The notes under the pieces: model-generated
The model's database searches: none
Told to the model about the DNA's origin: nothing
What the model saw: only the letters and a program-made list of their open reading frames with translations
In this document: positions 1 through 10,000 of the stretch, one piece after another
How the letters are laid out: every line of letters starts with the position of its first letter
Numbering within the stretch: the first letter of the stretch is position 1
Virus record (IMG/VR): IMGVR_UViG_3300025815_000094
Coordinates: 1 to 25,967 of that record
Strand: one strand, 5' to 3'
DNA from: a virus
Length of the DNA stretch: 25,967 nucleotides
Translations under genes and position numbers: made by a program

Positions 1-127
1 ATAATAATATCATTTGTTGACGCACATGGGCATCGTTCGTCATAAAATACATGCCATTTAATTTAAGAATTTTCTTTTCTAACTCTTGGTTAGATAGTTC
101 GCTTAAAGATTTAGCATTTGGGTGCAT
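1..127 (-). CDS. Small conserved phage protein, C-terminus cut by window edge
   Basis: An open frame runs from ATG at 127 off the left edge, giving 42 residues that begin MHPNAKSLSELSNQELEKK and continue with a helical stretch (ILKLNGMYFM) and HVRQQM. The start is supported by AAGGA about 8 nt upstream and by a 9-nt gap to the preceding gene's stop at 137. From memory, similar short MHPNAK.L...L.DEEL proteins occur in marine T4-like phages, but I know of no function. It is probably the last part of the fibre-block operon that is visible here. The C-terminus and true length are unknown. Confidence 0.75.
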   Translation of the reverse strand, partial: MHPNAKSLSELSNQELEKKILKLNGMYFMTNDAHVRQQMILL

Positions 128-136
128 ATGATATCC

Positions 137-748
137 TTATGGAATAGATGTAAAACGATCAACGTAGTCAAAGAATAGGGTATTACCAGAATCGTATGTG
201 AACACATCAACAATAGTTTTTTCACCTATATTTCCGCTAAGTGTTAATATGCTTGTACCATTCCAAGTATCTACATTAGTCCTATCATTAAGTTTCGCAT
301 CGCCTGCTCCTGCACTAAGAGTAATTTGGGTATCATTATTGCCTGGATTATCGACACTCATAATCAACCTGAGGCTTGCATATCTGTCAGTAGGCCAGCC
401 TGTAAAAGTCACTGTAGCTATATTACCTGGACTACCAAAATCCCAATTTATAACGTGAACATGTGCATCTCTATAGTCAACTTCGTGGTCGCCAGTTAAT
501 GTATTGAATGCTTTGTTGAATTTTGGAGTCACTTGAAGTAGTTCAGCATTTTGTATTTCGTTACCAGAATGATCGTTGTCTGCATCAATACGTGCTCTGT
601 TTGCTTGCAATGTTGTAATTTCTGTGCCTGCTGTTGTCAAGTTCGTTTTGATACTAGCAAAGTTATCGCGGAATCCCTGGCTATCATTATCAATACCAGC
701 TACCGGATAATTTTCATCTATTGTTGTTGTATTAATGTTACTTGCCAT
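137..748 (-). CDS. Fibre-like virion structural protein (203 aa)
   Basis: This 203-residue protein begins with a segment (residues about 1-37) holding NDSQGFRDNFASIKTNL, a variant of the module that opens other fibre proteins in this window. The rest is rich in Thr, Asn, Gly and Asp with beta-strand-like alternation and no transmembrane segment or signal peptide, as expected of a phage fibre or appendage. The start at 748 has a strong AAAGGA site about 8 nt upstream, and a late box (AATAAATA) lies just beyond. It follows the 1169-aa protein by 31 nt and precedes the small MHPNAK gene by 9 nt. The assignment as a virion protein rests on motif, composition and neighbours; the exact virion location is unknown. 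Confidence 0.7.
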   Translation of the reverse strand: MASNINTTTIDENYPVAGIDNDSQGFRDNFASIKTNLTTAGTEITTLQANRARIDADNDHSGNEIQNAELLQVTPKFNKAFNTLTGDHEVDYRDAHVHVINWDFGSPGNIATVTFTGWPTDRYASLRLIMSVDNPGNNDTQITLSAGAGDAKLNDRTNVDTWNGTSILTLSGNIGEKTIVDVFTYDSGNTLFFDYVDRFTSIP

Positions 749-767
749 TTGTTTTCCTTTGTTATAC

Positions 768-775
768 TATTTATT
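768..775 (-). promoter_or_regulatory. T4-type late promoter box
   Basis: On the minus strand the gap before the 203-aa gene reads AATAAATA, one base from the T4 late consensus TATAAATA. It is followed at once by GTATAACAA (759-767) and then the AAAGGA ribosome site. The spacing of 19 nt from box to ATG fits a short leader. It lies between genes, where a functional box would be expected. Confidence 0.65.
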
Positions 776-779
776 CCAT

Positions 780-3700
780 TCAACTGTTAAATTGATAATT
801 ACCGAACACAATATATTGATCATTATTGCTTTCATTTGTTGCGTTAATTATATACCTATCTATGTCGTAATTAATTTGATTAAAATCAAAATTTTGTTCG
901 TTGCTTTTCAAATAATTTTTTACATTTGCTAATATTTGGTCGCCTTGGCCTGGTTTAGTATAGGCAAGTGGTATTGCAAAAGTATAGCCTAATTCTTTCA
1001 AGCTACCTTTTTGTGCAGTTTGCATCCAAAGCGGCAAGAAATCCTTACTGCTTTCTCCTATATTGGAAATATTAGTCCTCATTTTTTCAATATTGCTTAT
1101 GTAAGTTTTTCTGTCTTCAGCTTCGCTCACACTTATAGCATTACTATCGATAGTGATTGTAGTCCAATCTGGTCTTAGACGCCAAGTCTCTTCCAATCCG
1201 TCAATTGTAGTTGTGCTTGCGATTGTTATACCTACATTGCTTCCTGAACGAGAACCTACTTGCAAAATGCCAACAGCTGGAATATTTACAGTGCCGCCAC
1301 CTCTTTTTACAACTTTTAGCTGCCCCGATCTCAAATCAATTTTAAAAACTGTGTTGTCTTTTTTTGTAATTGCTAAATCAACACCGCCTGCACCTCCACC
1401 ATACTCGTCATCAATTGGCTCAAACCTTACACTATCTACAGTGATTTTTTTGCCCCCGTTAGGAGATAAGAAACTATCTCTTGTTTCTCCTTTAGATGGT
1501 AGTGCAGGATCTACTAATTCTATATAAATTACTTCGTAAATTTCTTCTTGGGTTCCTACTGTTTTTGCAGTGGCTTTTTTTACATCGCCAAAATTAAATT
1601 TCTTTCTTTTAACCCCTTTAACACTTGCACTAACATAATTAGACAAGTTTTTTTGTTCTATTCCTGCAAACACCAAACTACGTAGCTCTTTTTGCACACC
1701 AAATTCAGGATCACTTGGTCTATATAAACTTACTGGATCAAACACTGTAGTATTGTTTAGGAAATTATTGATTTTACTGCGTTGAGATGTAGGTAAAAAT
1801 GGTTTCATGTATATATTACTATACAGATTTGTATCAGTAGTATCTATCTTAATTGTGAATTCTTGTGTTATATTTGTATTTGCAAATCTATCTCTTGCTA
1901 AAACTGTAAATTTGAATGTTCTATCAAAACTTTGTGTATTACCATCAAAGGTTGTATTAGCATTATCGATTTGTGTTAAACCAAGAGCAGATAAACTACC
2001 TACACTTGGAAATCTTCCAGTTATTTCTCCGGTTGATTTTAATGTCATGCCAAACGGTAAAGCACCTGATAATACACTGTATGTTAACACTGCATTTGCA
2101 TATGTAGATTTTGCTTTAACAGCAAATACACTATCTCTATTAGGTTTAATAGTGCCTAATTGTGCAGGAGATTCCCAACTCAAGACACTGTCAATTTCAC
2201 CTAATGTTTGTATTTTAAACGTTTTTATTTTTTCTAGTAAATTACTTTCGTCTCTTGCAAAATCTTTTTGGAAAGAAAGTCCTCTAATTACTCCAAGGCT
2301 TATGTTTCTTCCTATATTAAAAGTTCTGATAAGAGTTGTGCTCAATCCTATTCTTTGATATTGATTATTTTTTACAATATTAACAGTAGCACTATCAGCT
2401 GTATGGAAAAGGTCTTTAACATAAGCTGAACTACTTGTATTTGCTGTAAGAGGAATAGTAAGTGTTACTGTATGTATACCTGCACTACCGCTAATTGTGG
2501 TGATATAAGCTGGAAGGTCCCCTACATCTAAAAATTGTTCTAATATACCAACTATGCCTGGACCGCCTGCAGTGCCTGTGGTGTTGGTATTTAATTCAAG
2601 ACTATTAGTGATATCAACACTAACTGTGTATTTTACATAATCTGCAATACTGGTAATGTTATATTTTTCTGTATCGCTAAAGATCAAGTCTTGTCCATTG
2701 TAAAACAACTGATCAGCTGTGCTCAAAGTTTCTACAAAGAAATAATCTGCAGAAGGTAGTGTTGATTCTTTGACAACTAACGGTTCATGTTTGTAATATC
2801 TATCAAGTCCTCTATCTAACGTTATTGTATCGTAATCTGGGGAAAGACTACTAACACTAGTTATTGTATAATTTCTACCTTCAATTTCAACATCTTGGTC
2901 AACAAGTGCAGCCAAGTCGTCAATACCATCAATAAGTGTGTCATCTAATTTTGCAATTTTTATAGTTTGTGTGCCACTTAGTGTATCCTCATAATATGTT
3001 CCAAATACAGTAACAATACCAGTATCTTCGTTGTATCTAATAGCACCGATTGTAAATTTATAATCTTTTGTGACAGCAGGTTGATATGGAATAATACCAG
3101 CAAGCTCGCCTGTTGCAGGATCTAAGTCTAATCCTGGAGGTAGCTCACTGACACTTTCTGCTTCTACAACTTCAAATTCAGCTGTAGTGATAGGATCAGG
3201 TGCAAAAAATTCGTCTAAACTGTCTGGTCCTCTTTTTGCAATAGGAAAATAAGGAAGTGCACCACTTAATTCATAATACCCAGTTGTGATTTCTCCTGTT
3301 GATTTTAATTTATACACACCAGGATTTCTTTGTTTTTTACTATAATAAAGAGCGCCACTTACATCAGGTTGCGCCACTGTTTCTAGAAATATAGTTTGAT
3401 AGTTGTTTGCTCTACGCTTACCAAGATCTTCAGGAGTGATCCAAATTGGTAATCTTTCAAAAGTAATGTCCGCTGTAAACACACCATTACTAACCTGCAT
3501 AATGGTGTTGTCAGCTCTTGTAAAATCATCACCAACAACATAAATTGTAAATTGTCTTTGTTTTGTAGCGTAACCATCAGAAACAGTTACTACAAACGTA
3601 TAACGTCTATTTAACTTTCTTGGAGGACGCACAAGGTCCAAGTTACTTACATCTACATCACCATAATAATAACTGTTTATTCTATCATCAGATGCTGCGC

Positions 3701-4289
3701 CCCAGTCAAACACATTGGTTCCGTATCTGCCTGCGTCATATCCTAAAACTATTTCATTGATATCTAATGCACGTAATGGATCAACAATACCAGTTATTTT
3801 TCCTGTAGAAGACATACTCAGCCCAGGTGGTAATGTGCTTTCACCTTGACTGCTGCCATCTCCTAAAATAAACTCCAATGGCTCCTCGCCTGCTGTGGTA
3901 TCAAGATCGTATGCCTCAAGTTGAAAATCAATAGGAGTGCTATCCAAAACAAAATACACACCATTTGGGCCTACAGGAAGATCTCCTGCTGGAGTGACCC
4001 AAACAGGTTCATCGTAACCATCAACAGTCAAAGTTAACGTTCTGTCTGCAATACCGTCGCTGTTTGTTGCTCTAATGCAAAATACATTTCTTACAATTTG
4101 CTTGACATTATAAGGCGTTCCTACAATCTGTGTTCCAGAAATTCTAAGACCGTCTGGCAAAGCACCACTAATTACTTTGGCTGTTACACCATTAGTGTCT
4201 ACTAAAGGTAAATCGATTGCAATAGTTTCACGTTCTTGTAGGATACCTAGACTGGTATTATTAATTACGCTCCATTGTGGTGCAGCCAT
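780..4289 (-). CDS. Large virion protein with He_PIG / Ig-like segments (1169 aa)
   Basis: The 1169-residue protein carries several copies of the He_PIG (putative Ig, cadherin-like) signature LP.GL.....TG.I.G. These are ALPDGLRISGTQIVGTP (about 42-58), TLPPGLSMSSTGKITGI (152-168), ELPPGLDLDPATGELAGI (382-399) and ALPFGMTLKSTGEITGRF (743-760), with a degenerate copy near 327-345. The stretches between them look like beta-rich linker domains (for example FVVTVSDGYATKQRQFTI). Such domains are common in phage fibres and bacterial adhesins, so a role in adsorption or as a baseplate/tail appendage is likely. The start at 4289 has AAGGAGG a few bases upstream. There is no signal peptide or membrane helix. 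It sits within a run of fibre genes. The C-terminal third (after about residue 820) has no motif I recognise. Confidence 0.75.
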   Translation of the reverse strand: MAAPQWSVINNTSLGILQERETIAIDLPLVDTNGVTAKVISGALPDGLRISGTQIVGTPYNVKQIVRNVFCIRATNSDGIADRTLTLTVDGYDEPVWVTPAGDLPVGPNGVYFVLDSTPIDFQLEAYDLDTTAGEEPLEFILGDGSSQGESTLPPGLSMSSTGKITGIVDPLRALDINEIVLGYDAGRYGTNVFDWGAASDDRINSYYYGDVDVSNLDLVRPPRKLNRRYTFVVTVSDGYATKQRQFTIYVVGDDFTRADNTIMQVSNGVFTADITFERLPIWITPEDLGKRRANNYQTIFLETVAQPDVSGALYYSKKQRNPGVYKLKSTGEITTGYYELSGALPYFPIAKRGPDSLDEFFAPDPITTAEFEVVEAESVSELPPGLDLDPATGELAGIIPYQPAVTKDYKFTIGAIRYNEDTGIVTVFGTYYEDTLSGTQTIKIAKLDDTLIDGIDDLAALVDQDVEIEGRNYTITSVSSLSPDYDTITLDRGLDRYYKHEPLVVKESTLPSADYFFVETLSTADQLFYNGQDLIFSDTEKYNITSIADYVKYTVSVDITNSLELNTNTTGTAGGPGIVGILEQFLDVGDLPAYITTISGSAGIHTVTLTIPLTANTSSSAYVKDLFHTADSATVNIVKNNQYQRIGLSTTLIRTFNIGRNISLGVIRGLSFQKDFARDESNLLEKIKTFKIQTLGEIDSVLSWESPAQLGTIKPNRDSVFAVKAKSTYANAVLTYSVLSGALPFGMTLKSTGEITGRFPSVGSLSALGLTQIDNANTTFDGNTQSFDRTFKFTVLARDRFANTNITQEFTIKIDTTDTNLYSNIYMKPFLPTSQRSKINNFLNNTTVFDPVSLYRPSDPEFGVQKELRSLVFAGIEQKNLSNYVSASVKGVKRKKFNFGDVKKATAKTVGTQEEIYEVIYIELVDPALPSKGETRDSFLSPNGGKKITVDSVRFEPIDDEYGGGAGGVDLAITKKDNTVFKIDLRSGQLKVVKRGGGTVNIPAVGILQVGSRSGSNVGITIASTTTIDGLEETWRLRPDWTTITIDSNAISVSEAEDRKTYISNIEKMRTNISNIGESSKDFLPLWMQTAQKGSLKELGYTFAIPLAYTKPGQGDQILANVKNYLKSNEQNFDFNQINYDIDRYIINATNESNNDQYIVFGNYQFNS

Positions 4290-4298
4290 CTGCCCTCC

Positions 4299-5048
4299 TT
4301 AAATTGCTCCTAGATCTATGCTACCAATAGATGGCGAATTAAAAGTTCCTAAATCAACAGTAGATGTTCCTAAAATAAATTGAAGTATACCGGTGTAGGT
4401 ATTATCAACACCCCCAAAATCAAATGTTAAAAATTTGCCCAAGTTATTTTCGTAGTCAACTGTGTCAGTGCCTTTGCTTTTGATATTTGTTGGAACAAGT
4501 GTGCCTATAGTCCCTGTAGTAGATACAGTAAGAGTTCCAGTCAAAGAACTAGTTGCACTAAAGTTATTTACACCGGTAATATTTTGGCTATTGGCATCTA
4601 GTCCTGCTACAAGTCTAGGGCTTTGGTCTCTTTCTAATCCTGCATCAATAATAATTTGTGGATTTGGACTAGCATTATTATCAGATCTAGTCTCTACGCC
4701 GTCTCCGCCATATAGTGCCCATGCTGCTCCATTGCCTACTGTAATACTACCTGTGTCACTAATAATTGGATTAGACTGATCTGGCACTGTTCCGTCTAGC
4801 ACAATGGTGCTATCAAGTTCTGTAACATTTATATTTGTTCCACCAACTATTGTTCTAAATCTCAAAGTATTGCTAGTTACATCGGCTAAAACTTTTCCTC
4901 CAGAACTTCCAAGGTTAACCCCTGCAGGACCTTGTGCTAAATTCAATGCGTTAAAGTTTGCGTTAACTTTTACAAATGCTTCACGTAAATCATCGCCTGT
5001 TCCGTCATTTGCTGCTGATCCTATGTTAATTGTTTGTATATCTGCCAT
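4299..5048 (-). CDS. Fibre-like virion protein with NDGTGD module (249 aa)
   Basis: The protein opens with a clear copy of the shared N-terminal module: NIGSAANDGTGDDLREAFVKVNANF (two parts, residues about 7-31). The remainder is a Thr/Gly/Asn-rich beta-repeat sequence without membrane segments, ending in the short GSIDLGAI tail. The stop falls 9 nt before the 1169-aa gene, and the start has a GGAG site in the 11-nt gap after the 542-aa gene, so the three are probably one transcript. The family is typical of marine T4-like phages and is usually annotated only as virion structural protein. I infer a short fibre or fibre connector. Confidence 0.7.
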   Translation of the reverse strand: MADIQTINIGSAANDGTGDDLREAFVKVNANFNALNLAQGPAGVNLGSSGGKVLADVTSNTLRFRTIVGGTNINVTELDSTIVLDGTVPDQSNPIISDTGSITVGNGAAWALYGGDGVETRSDNNASPNPQIIIDAGLERDQSPRLVAGLDANSQNITGVNNFSATSSLTGTLTVSTTGTIGTLVPTNIKSKGTDTVDYENNLGKFLTFDFGGVDNTYTGILQFILGTSTVDLGTFNSPSIGSIDLGAI

Positions 5049-5059
5049 TTATATCTCCA

Positions 5060-6688
5060 TTATGCTTCAGCCATTGCCGACCATGCGCCGTTTATGAATA
5101 CCATTAGTGCTTGAGATCCATCCCCAAGAGGATCCCAAGATGTTCCATCAGCAATCGCCAGCATACCTGGATATGTATCATCATTATTAGGCTGTCCGCC
5201 AATTGGTGGAACTATTGTTAACCAACCGCCTGTAACAGTTCCTGTTCCACCTGCATTAACAAAGTCTCTACCACCGTCATAAAGTTGATGGTAACCATGT
5301 GTGCTGTTATACATGAAAGTGCCTGTGACCGGGGATGATGGTCTGTCACCGTCTGCTGCGCCTCCAGAGGGTGCTAATTGCACATAATCGGATGTCATTA
5401 TCACACCAGTAGAATTTAAAGTAATAGTGCTTCCTGTGGCGTTAATAGTTACCGTTGATGTTGATGAGAGTGTTGTAGAATTAATTGTGGTTGCATATAC
5501 GTTCGCATAAGGATTACCACTATTGCCAATATTTATAGTTCCACTGCTTGGCACCAAACTAGATTGAACTGATATAGTTCCTGCACTGTTAAGTATTAGA
5601 TTACTAACACCACCTACTGTCAAATCAAGTCCAGCCTGTCCGTCAATAGTTGTAGCAGTTGTATGGTTAAAATTAATACCACCAGTTGACAATTGTATAT
5701 CAGTGGCAGTTACTCTACCACTACTTGTAAAAGCACCAGCTTGAAAACTCAGTGTAGTTGTTGAACCGATTGTTAAAACATCATCCAATGAACCAACACT
5801 TGTGATGTATCCATCTGGGTTTGCTGCATCATATGGCGTAAATCCTAATGCGTCTGTAACATTTCCAGAGTTAATAGCTGTTAAAAATCCTAAGCTGTTG
5901 GCTGCGCCATCATAAGGTGTGTATCCTAATGCACCTGTAACATCGCCACTGGTAATACTGGTAAGAAAACCCAACGGATTAGAAGCATCATAAGGTGTAT
6001 AACCTAACGCATCTGTGATACCTACTGAGTTATTGATATATCCATCTGGGTTGGTTGAGTTGTATGGTGTAAATCCTAAAGCACCAGTGACCTGTGCAGA
6101 TGTCAAACCATTTAAAATACTGGCTGTTGAAATTGTAGCAAGATTTGTTTCTGTTGCATTTACGACTACAATTTGTTCCGCTTTACCATCAAAAGTAAAT
6201 GCATCTGATAAACTTTCAAATGTTCCACCTACAAGCAAATTTGTGTTATCAGTTAGATCACTAATATCAGTTGGAATTATACCATCATTATCGCCAAGTT
6301 GATTAATATCAGATGGAATAACCGGTGTGTTAAACAAATCATTGTAGTCACCACTAAATCCACCGCCTAACAATCCATCAGTATCATTCAATTGGTTAAC
6401 ATCAATAGGAATAAATGGTTGGTTTAACAAGTCGTTAAAATCAATAGACTCCAACAAGTTTGTTCCGCCAACTGTATATGTAAGTGCTTCTACGTTTCCA
6501 CTTACAGTAGCATTTGTGGCAAGTAATAATGGTGTTGTAACACTGCCACCTGCGGTAATAGTGCTTGTTGTTGTAATACTAGTCAATCCAGTGATGTTAT
6601 TGCCTGTTAAATCTAAGTCATCACCAACGGGCAACTCTCTAAGTTGACTGTTATCTTCATCTAATACTAGTGGAATTCTACTTGCCAT
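5060..6688 (-). CDS. Tail fibre with LGYTPY repeats (542 aa)
   Basis: The 542-residue protein starts MASRIPLVLDEDNSQLRELP. Two copies of NDL.N.P.IP.D.NQL.D.DG (about 85-106 and 116-137) are followed by four copies of ALG[YF]TPY.....P.G[YF] (203-218, 227-241, 253-268, 280-294), a recurring phage tail-fibre repeat. A middle part rich in Ser/Thr/Gly follows, then a C-terminal segment with PVTGTFMYNSTHGYHQLYDG and an Ala/Trp-rich end (INGAWSAMAEA). This layout of N-terminal attachment, repeated shaft and distinct tip is typical of receptor-binding fibres. The start has AAGGA 8 nt upstream and a late box about 25 nt upstream. The C-terminal tip would be the natural host-range determinant, but that is inference. 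Confidence 0.8.
   Translation of the reverse strand: MASRIPLVLDEDNSQLRELPVGDDLDLTGNNITGLTSITTTSTITAGGSVTTPLLLATNATVSGNVEALTYTVGGTNLLESIDFNDLLNQPFIPIDVNQLNDTDGLLGGGFSGDYNDLFNTPVIPSDINQLGDNDGIIPTDISDLTDNTNLLVGGTFESLSDAFTFDGKAEQIVVVNATETNLATISTASILNGLTSAQVTGALGFTPYNSTNPDGYINNSVGITDALGYTPYDASNPLGFLTSITSGDVTGALGYTPYDGAANSLGFLTAINSGNVTDALGFTPYDAANPDGYITSVGSLDDVLTIGSTTTLSFQAGAFTSSGRVTATDIQLSTGGINFNHTTATTIDGQAGLDLTVGGVSNLILNSAGTISVQSSLVPSSGTINIGNSGNPYANVYATTINSTTLSSTSTVTINATGSTITLNSTGVIMTSDYVQLAPSGGAADGDRPSSPVTGTFMYNSTHGYHQLYDGGRDFVNAGGTGTVTGGWLTIVPPIGGQPNNDDTYPGMLAIADGTSWDPLGDGSQALMVFINGAWSAMAEA
5807..6082 (-). repeat. Four in-frame LGYTPY fibre repeats
   Basis: Four coding repeats, each encoding ALG[YF]TPY followed by 6-8 residues and GY or GF, lie in tandem with about 22-27 residues between starts. 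At the DNA level the core is similar but not identical between copies, so they are old repeats under protein-level selection, not a recent expansion. Confidence 0.75.
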
Positions 6689-6713
6689 TCTCGTGTCCTT
6701 GTATTGTTATACA

Positions 6714-6721
6714 TATTTATC
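6714..6721 (-). promoter_or_regulatory. T4-type late promoter box
   Basis: The minus strand reads GATAAATA in the 40-nt gap before the 542-aa fibre gene. One base later comes GTATAACAA (6704-6712), the same 9-mer that follows the box at 768-775, and then AAGGA. This is a good candidate for a late promoter that starts a new transcript inside the fibre block. Confidence 0.65.
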
Positions 6722-6728
6722 GCATTAA

Positions 6729-7028
6729 TTATAATGCTGCTATTCGTGCTTGGAAGTCTGCAAAATCTGTTGCTGCTGCTACTTCTGTTTTGAGTGTTGC
6801 TAAACTTACATAACCCGGAATAACACCATTTACAGCATCTACTAATAATGTACTATCATCAGCAAACACACTGCCTTTGATATCTGTTACAACATTACCA
6901 TCAGCTAATGCTGCAATATCAGTATATACTTCTGTAAAGTTTTCATTGACTTTGGTAAAGGCTACACGTAGTGGATCTCCGTCGCCGCTGTTATCATTTG
7001 TGCCTGTGTTTATAATTAACTGTGTCAT
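6729..7028 (-). CDS. Short protein with fibre N-terminal module (99 aa)
   Basis: Residues about 6-35 (GTNDNSGDGDPLRVAFTKVN then ENFTEVY) match the module at the start of the 249-aa and 2307-aa proteins. The second half contains DIKGSVFADDSTLLVDAVNG, a segment I have seen in fibre proteins of marine T4-like phages, and then ends at LQARIAAL-like helix (FQARIAAL). It is essentially a module without a shaft. Its ATG shares one base with the stop of the giant fibre (TAATG), and GGGAGAG lies a few bases upstream, so translation is probably coupled. It could be an adaptor or chaperone for fibre assembly, or the remnant of a longer fibre; neither can be decided from the sequence. Confidence 0.65.
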   Translation of the reverse strand: MTQLIINTGTNDNSGDGDPLRVAFTKVNENFTEVYTDIAALADGNVVTDIKGSVFADDSTLLVDAVNGVIPGYVSLATLKTEVAAATDFADFQARIAAL

Positions 7029-10000
7029 TATACTCTCCCTACCACTACTTCAATTGTTCCGTAGCCATCATCCTGTTTGGATTGTAGTGCTTTACCAATG
7101 ACTGTGCCCATTTTAGGATTGTTATCAACTATTGCATAACCAGCTTTAGCTGCTGTAACAAGCAGGTCGCCTTTTTCCACCCGACCAAGCACTTTTGTAG
7201 GAACTCTACCTTGAAGTGCTACACCAACCACATGTTCACCTTTAAGCTCACTGTTCATGATATGCGCTGGATTTGTAGTTACAACACCAGCTACTCTTCT
7301 GTCACCTTTGGTGTTTGTTGTAGTTACTTCTTCGTCACCGCCAAACACTAGAACTGTGCCTGGTTCATAGTCTGTATCGCCTTTGTAGTTTTCAGCTAAG
7401 TCAGCGTAAAGAGCTTTTGTAGCAACACCAGCAAATGTAGTTGCATACACTGTGTTGAATATATCACCTGAAGTGCCGATAGTCTGACCATTGTCAGCAC
7501 CACTACCATTTCCTGGTCCTCTAAATCCGCCAGGCGCAGTGATAGTTGAGGCAGAGCCAGCTGTAATAGTGCCGCCTCCGCTGATTGCACCGCCTACTGT
7601 TAGTAAATTTGTGTTTGGATTGTATGTAATACCAGTATCGGTTCTAAGAGTTTCTGCTGTTGCAGAAGCATTGTTATCAGCAACAAAAGTCAAATATTGT
7701 GTGGAGTTGGCGCTGTTTGATATTGTTTTTATTGTATCAGCACTATCTGCATTGCCTGTTAATTCGCCTGTGCTTACATCAAGTATTACATCTGTGCCAT
7801 TGTATATATCACCGTCAACATTTGCTGATATTTTGCTTGGTAAGCCAATAACAAATGTAACATTTCCTGTGCTTGGTTCTGTAGTTGTGATACTTACTTC
7901 ATTGGCTGTGCCTTGTATTCTAACAGCATTTCCTAGTGGAACATCAACATTGGCAGTCCCATCTCCGACACTAATAGAGCTATTGGATAATTTTGCGTTG
8001 GTAATGCTACCTGCTAGTTCATCGTTTGAAATGCCAAGTGCTTTAATTCTAACACGACCAGTTAGTGTAGCACTATCTAGTTCTACTTCAAAGTTTTCGT
8101 CACTGTAGATACTCATTCCAAGGGTGCTTTGGACAAAAGTTCCATTTCCCCAACCAGTTGATCCATCATCTTCATCAAATGTCGTTGCGGCTTGTAAAGA
8201 AAGTTTGCTTTGAGCTATTCCTGCTGTATTACTTACATCGGCATTTTCAATAGCACCTGCATTTATCTGTCCTTCCATCAAGCCTGAAGTAGCATCAAAT
8301 GTCATTGAAAAGTCACTGTTTGCAACATTTGTATCAAATCCTGTGTTTATCCATCCATCTGTAGCGTCTTTGTAAATTAAGAATTCGCCAGCAGCTGGTG
8401 ATGAAATAGTGGTATCTTCTAACTCACTGAGTTCATCTTGATTTGCTAATCCAGTATCAACATAATCTTTTGTGACAGCATCACTCGGTGATGTAGGTGT
8501 CGCTAAGTCGATAATTTGATTATTACCCATACGCAAATTGCCTGCTAAAGGCAAAATACCACTCAGTGGCAAGAAACCACCTGTGGTTTGTGGAATTAAT
8601 TCTGCACCAGCAAGTGCAGTGCCGTTTCGATCCATACCCAAACGTCTGTCGATATAACCTTCAACTGCTGTTTCAACTGGCACTGCATCAGCAGTAGCAT
8701 TTGTAAATGTATCATCAGCACTAAATTCGTTGACACGCACACCTCGTTTAAAGCCAATACCGTCAATGTTTGTAAGAACAAGTGCAGCGTTAAATGTAAT
8801 ACGTCCTGTGCCTTGGTCAACTGTAAAGAATCTACCAACACGGAAGAAACCATCTTGGTCTGTTGAAGCAAAGAACACTCTACCTCTATTACGTTCTTGA
8901 ACTTGCGCTTTGCTTGCAAAACCTTCACTGTCTAAACTTTCTTCATCGGTAACGGCTGCAATTTTTGGACCACCAAAAATTCTATCTGGATAGTTACTGG
9001 TATTGTAACCACCTGTTCCTATGTCTAGGAAGTCATGTGAAGTAGCACGACAAGTTGAAATGTTTACAGTAACACTACCTGATTCTGCTTCTTGTAAGCC
9101 TACTTGCAAAGTAATATTGTTACCAGCTGCATTACTTGCTCTTGCAGCAAGTCCTGAGCCCACATAAGTATCACTGATATTATATTTGTCGCTAAAACTA
9201 ATGATACCAAAATCTGTGCCTGTTCCGCTATCTGTTACCACTTGATATCCTGTTATAACATGCACTTTGCCTTGCCATGCAAAAATCATATCAGCTGTAG
9301 CATCGTCACCAAGATTTATACGATTCTGATCTGCTGCGCTCAATATTGTTGACACAGCAATGTGTTGGTCACCTTGTGTATCGCCTAGTGTAGTGCCGCC
9401 AGTTAGACTGTATGTTGCTGGTGATTGTCCAGCAAAATCATTACTTACAACCAAATCTATGTAATCAAAGTTATCATCAATGGTCACTCTTGTTTGAGCG
9501 CCAATTGCTGGAACACCAGCTGTTAGTGTGTTTTCAAATGCAAGTGTTCTATACGTTACAGTTTCCTGCTCATCAAAAATCAAAGCAGTTGATGGTCTTG
9601 TAAGTGTTGCACTTGTAATACCGTTTAATATTATGTTTTGTTGACTTGTCAACACAGCATTTGTAGCGTGAGCTACGTTGAATTGCAAACCTGTTGTTTC
9701 TGTAGAAACTTCACCGCCTGTGCCTGATGTAAATTCTAATCTCCAAATCTTTTTACCAATTAATCCTGGAAAGGATCCAATATCGTCATCAATTGTTCCG
9801 TCTACATAATCTGATGGTATTTCTCTTCCAGTATCGCTTACGTTAATTACTTCATATGGCTGGAATGTTGTTTCACTATCATTATGGTGAATTTCAAGTT
9901 GAGAAGCGTTTAATGGATAATTAGTGGCATCGTAAATAAATGCACGTTGCGCACCTTTTGTTCCACCAAAATCTCTATTAACCAAACTCACTGGAACACC

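Noticed and set aside
5807-6082. Tandem LGYTPY repeats as a CRISPR-like or mobile repeat array
   Set aside because: The repeats are in frame, vary at the DNA level and match a known phage fibre repeat.
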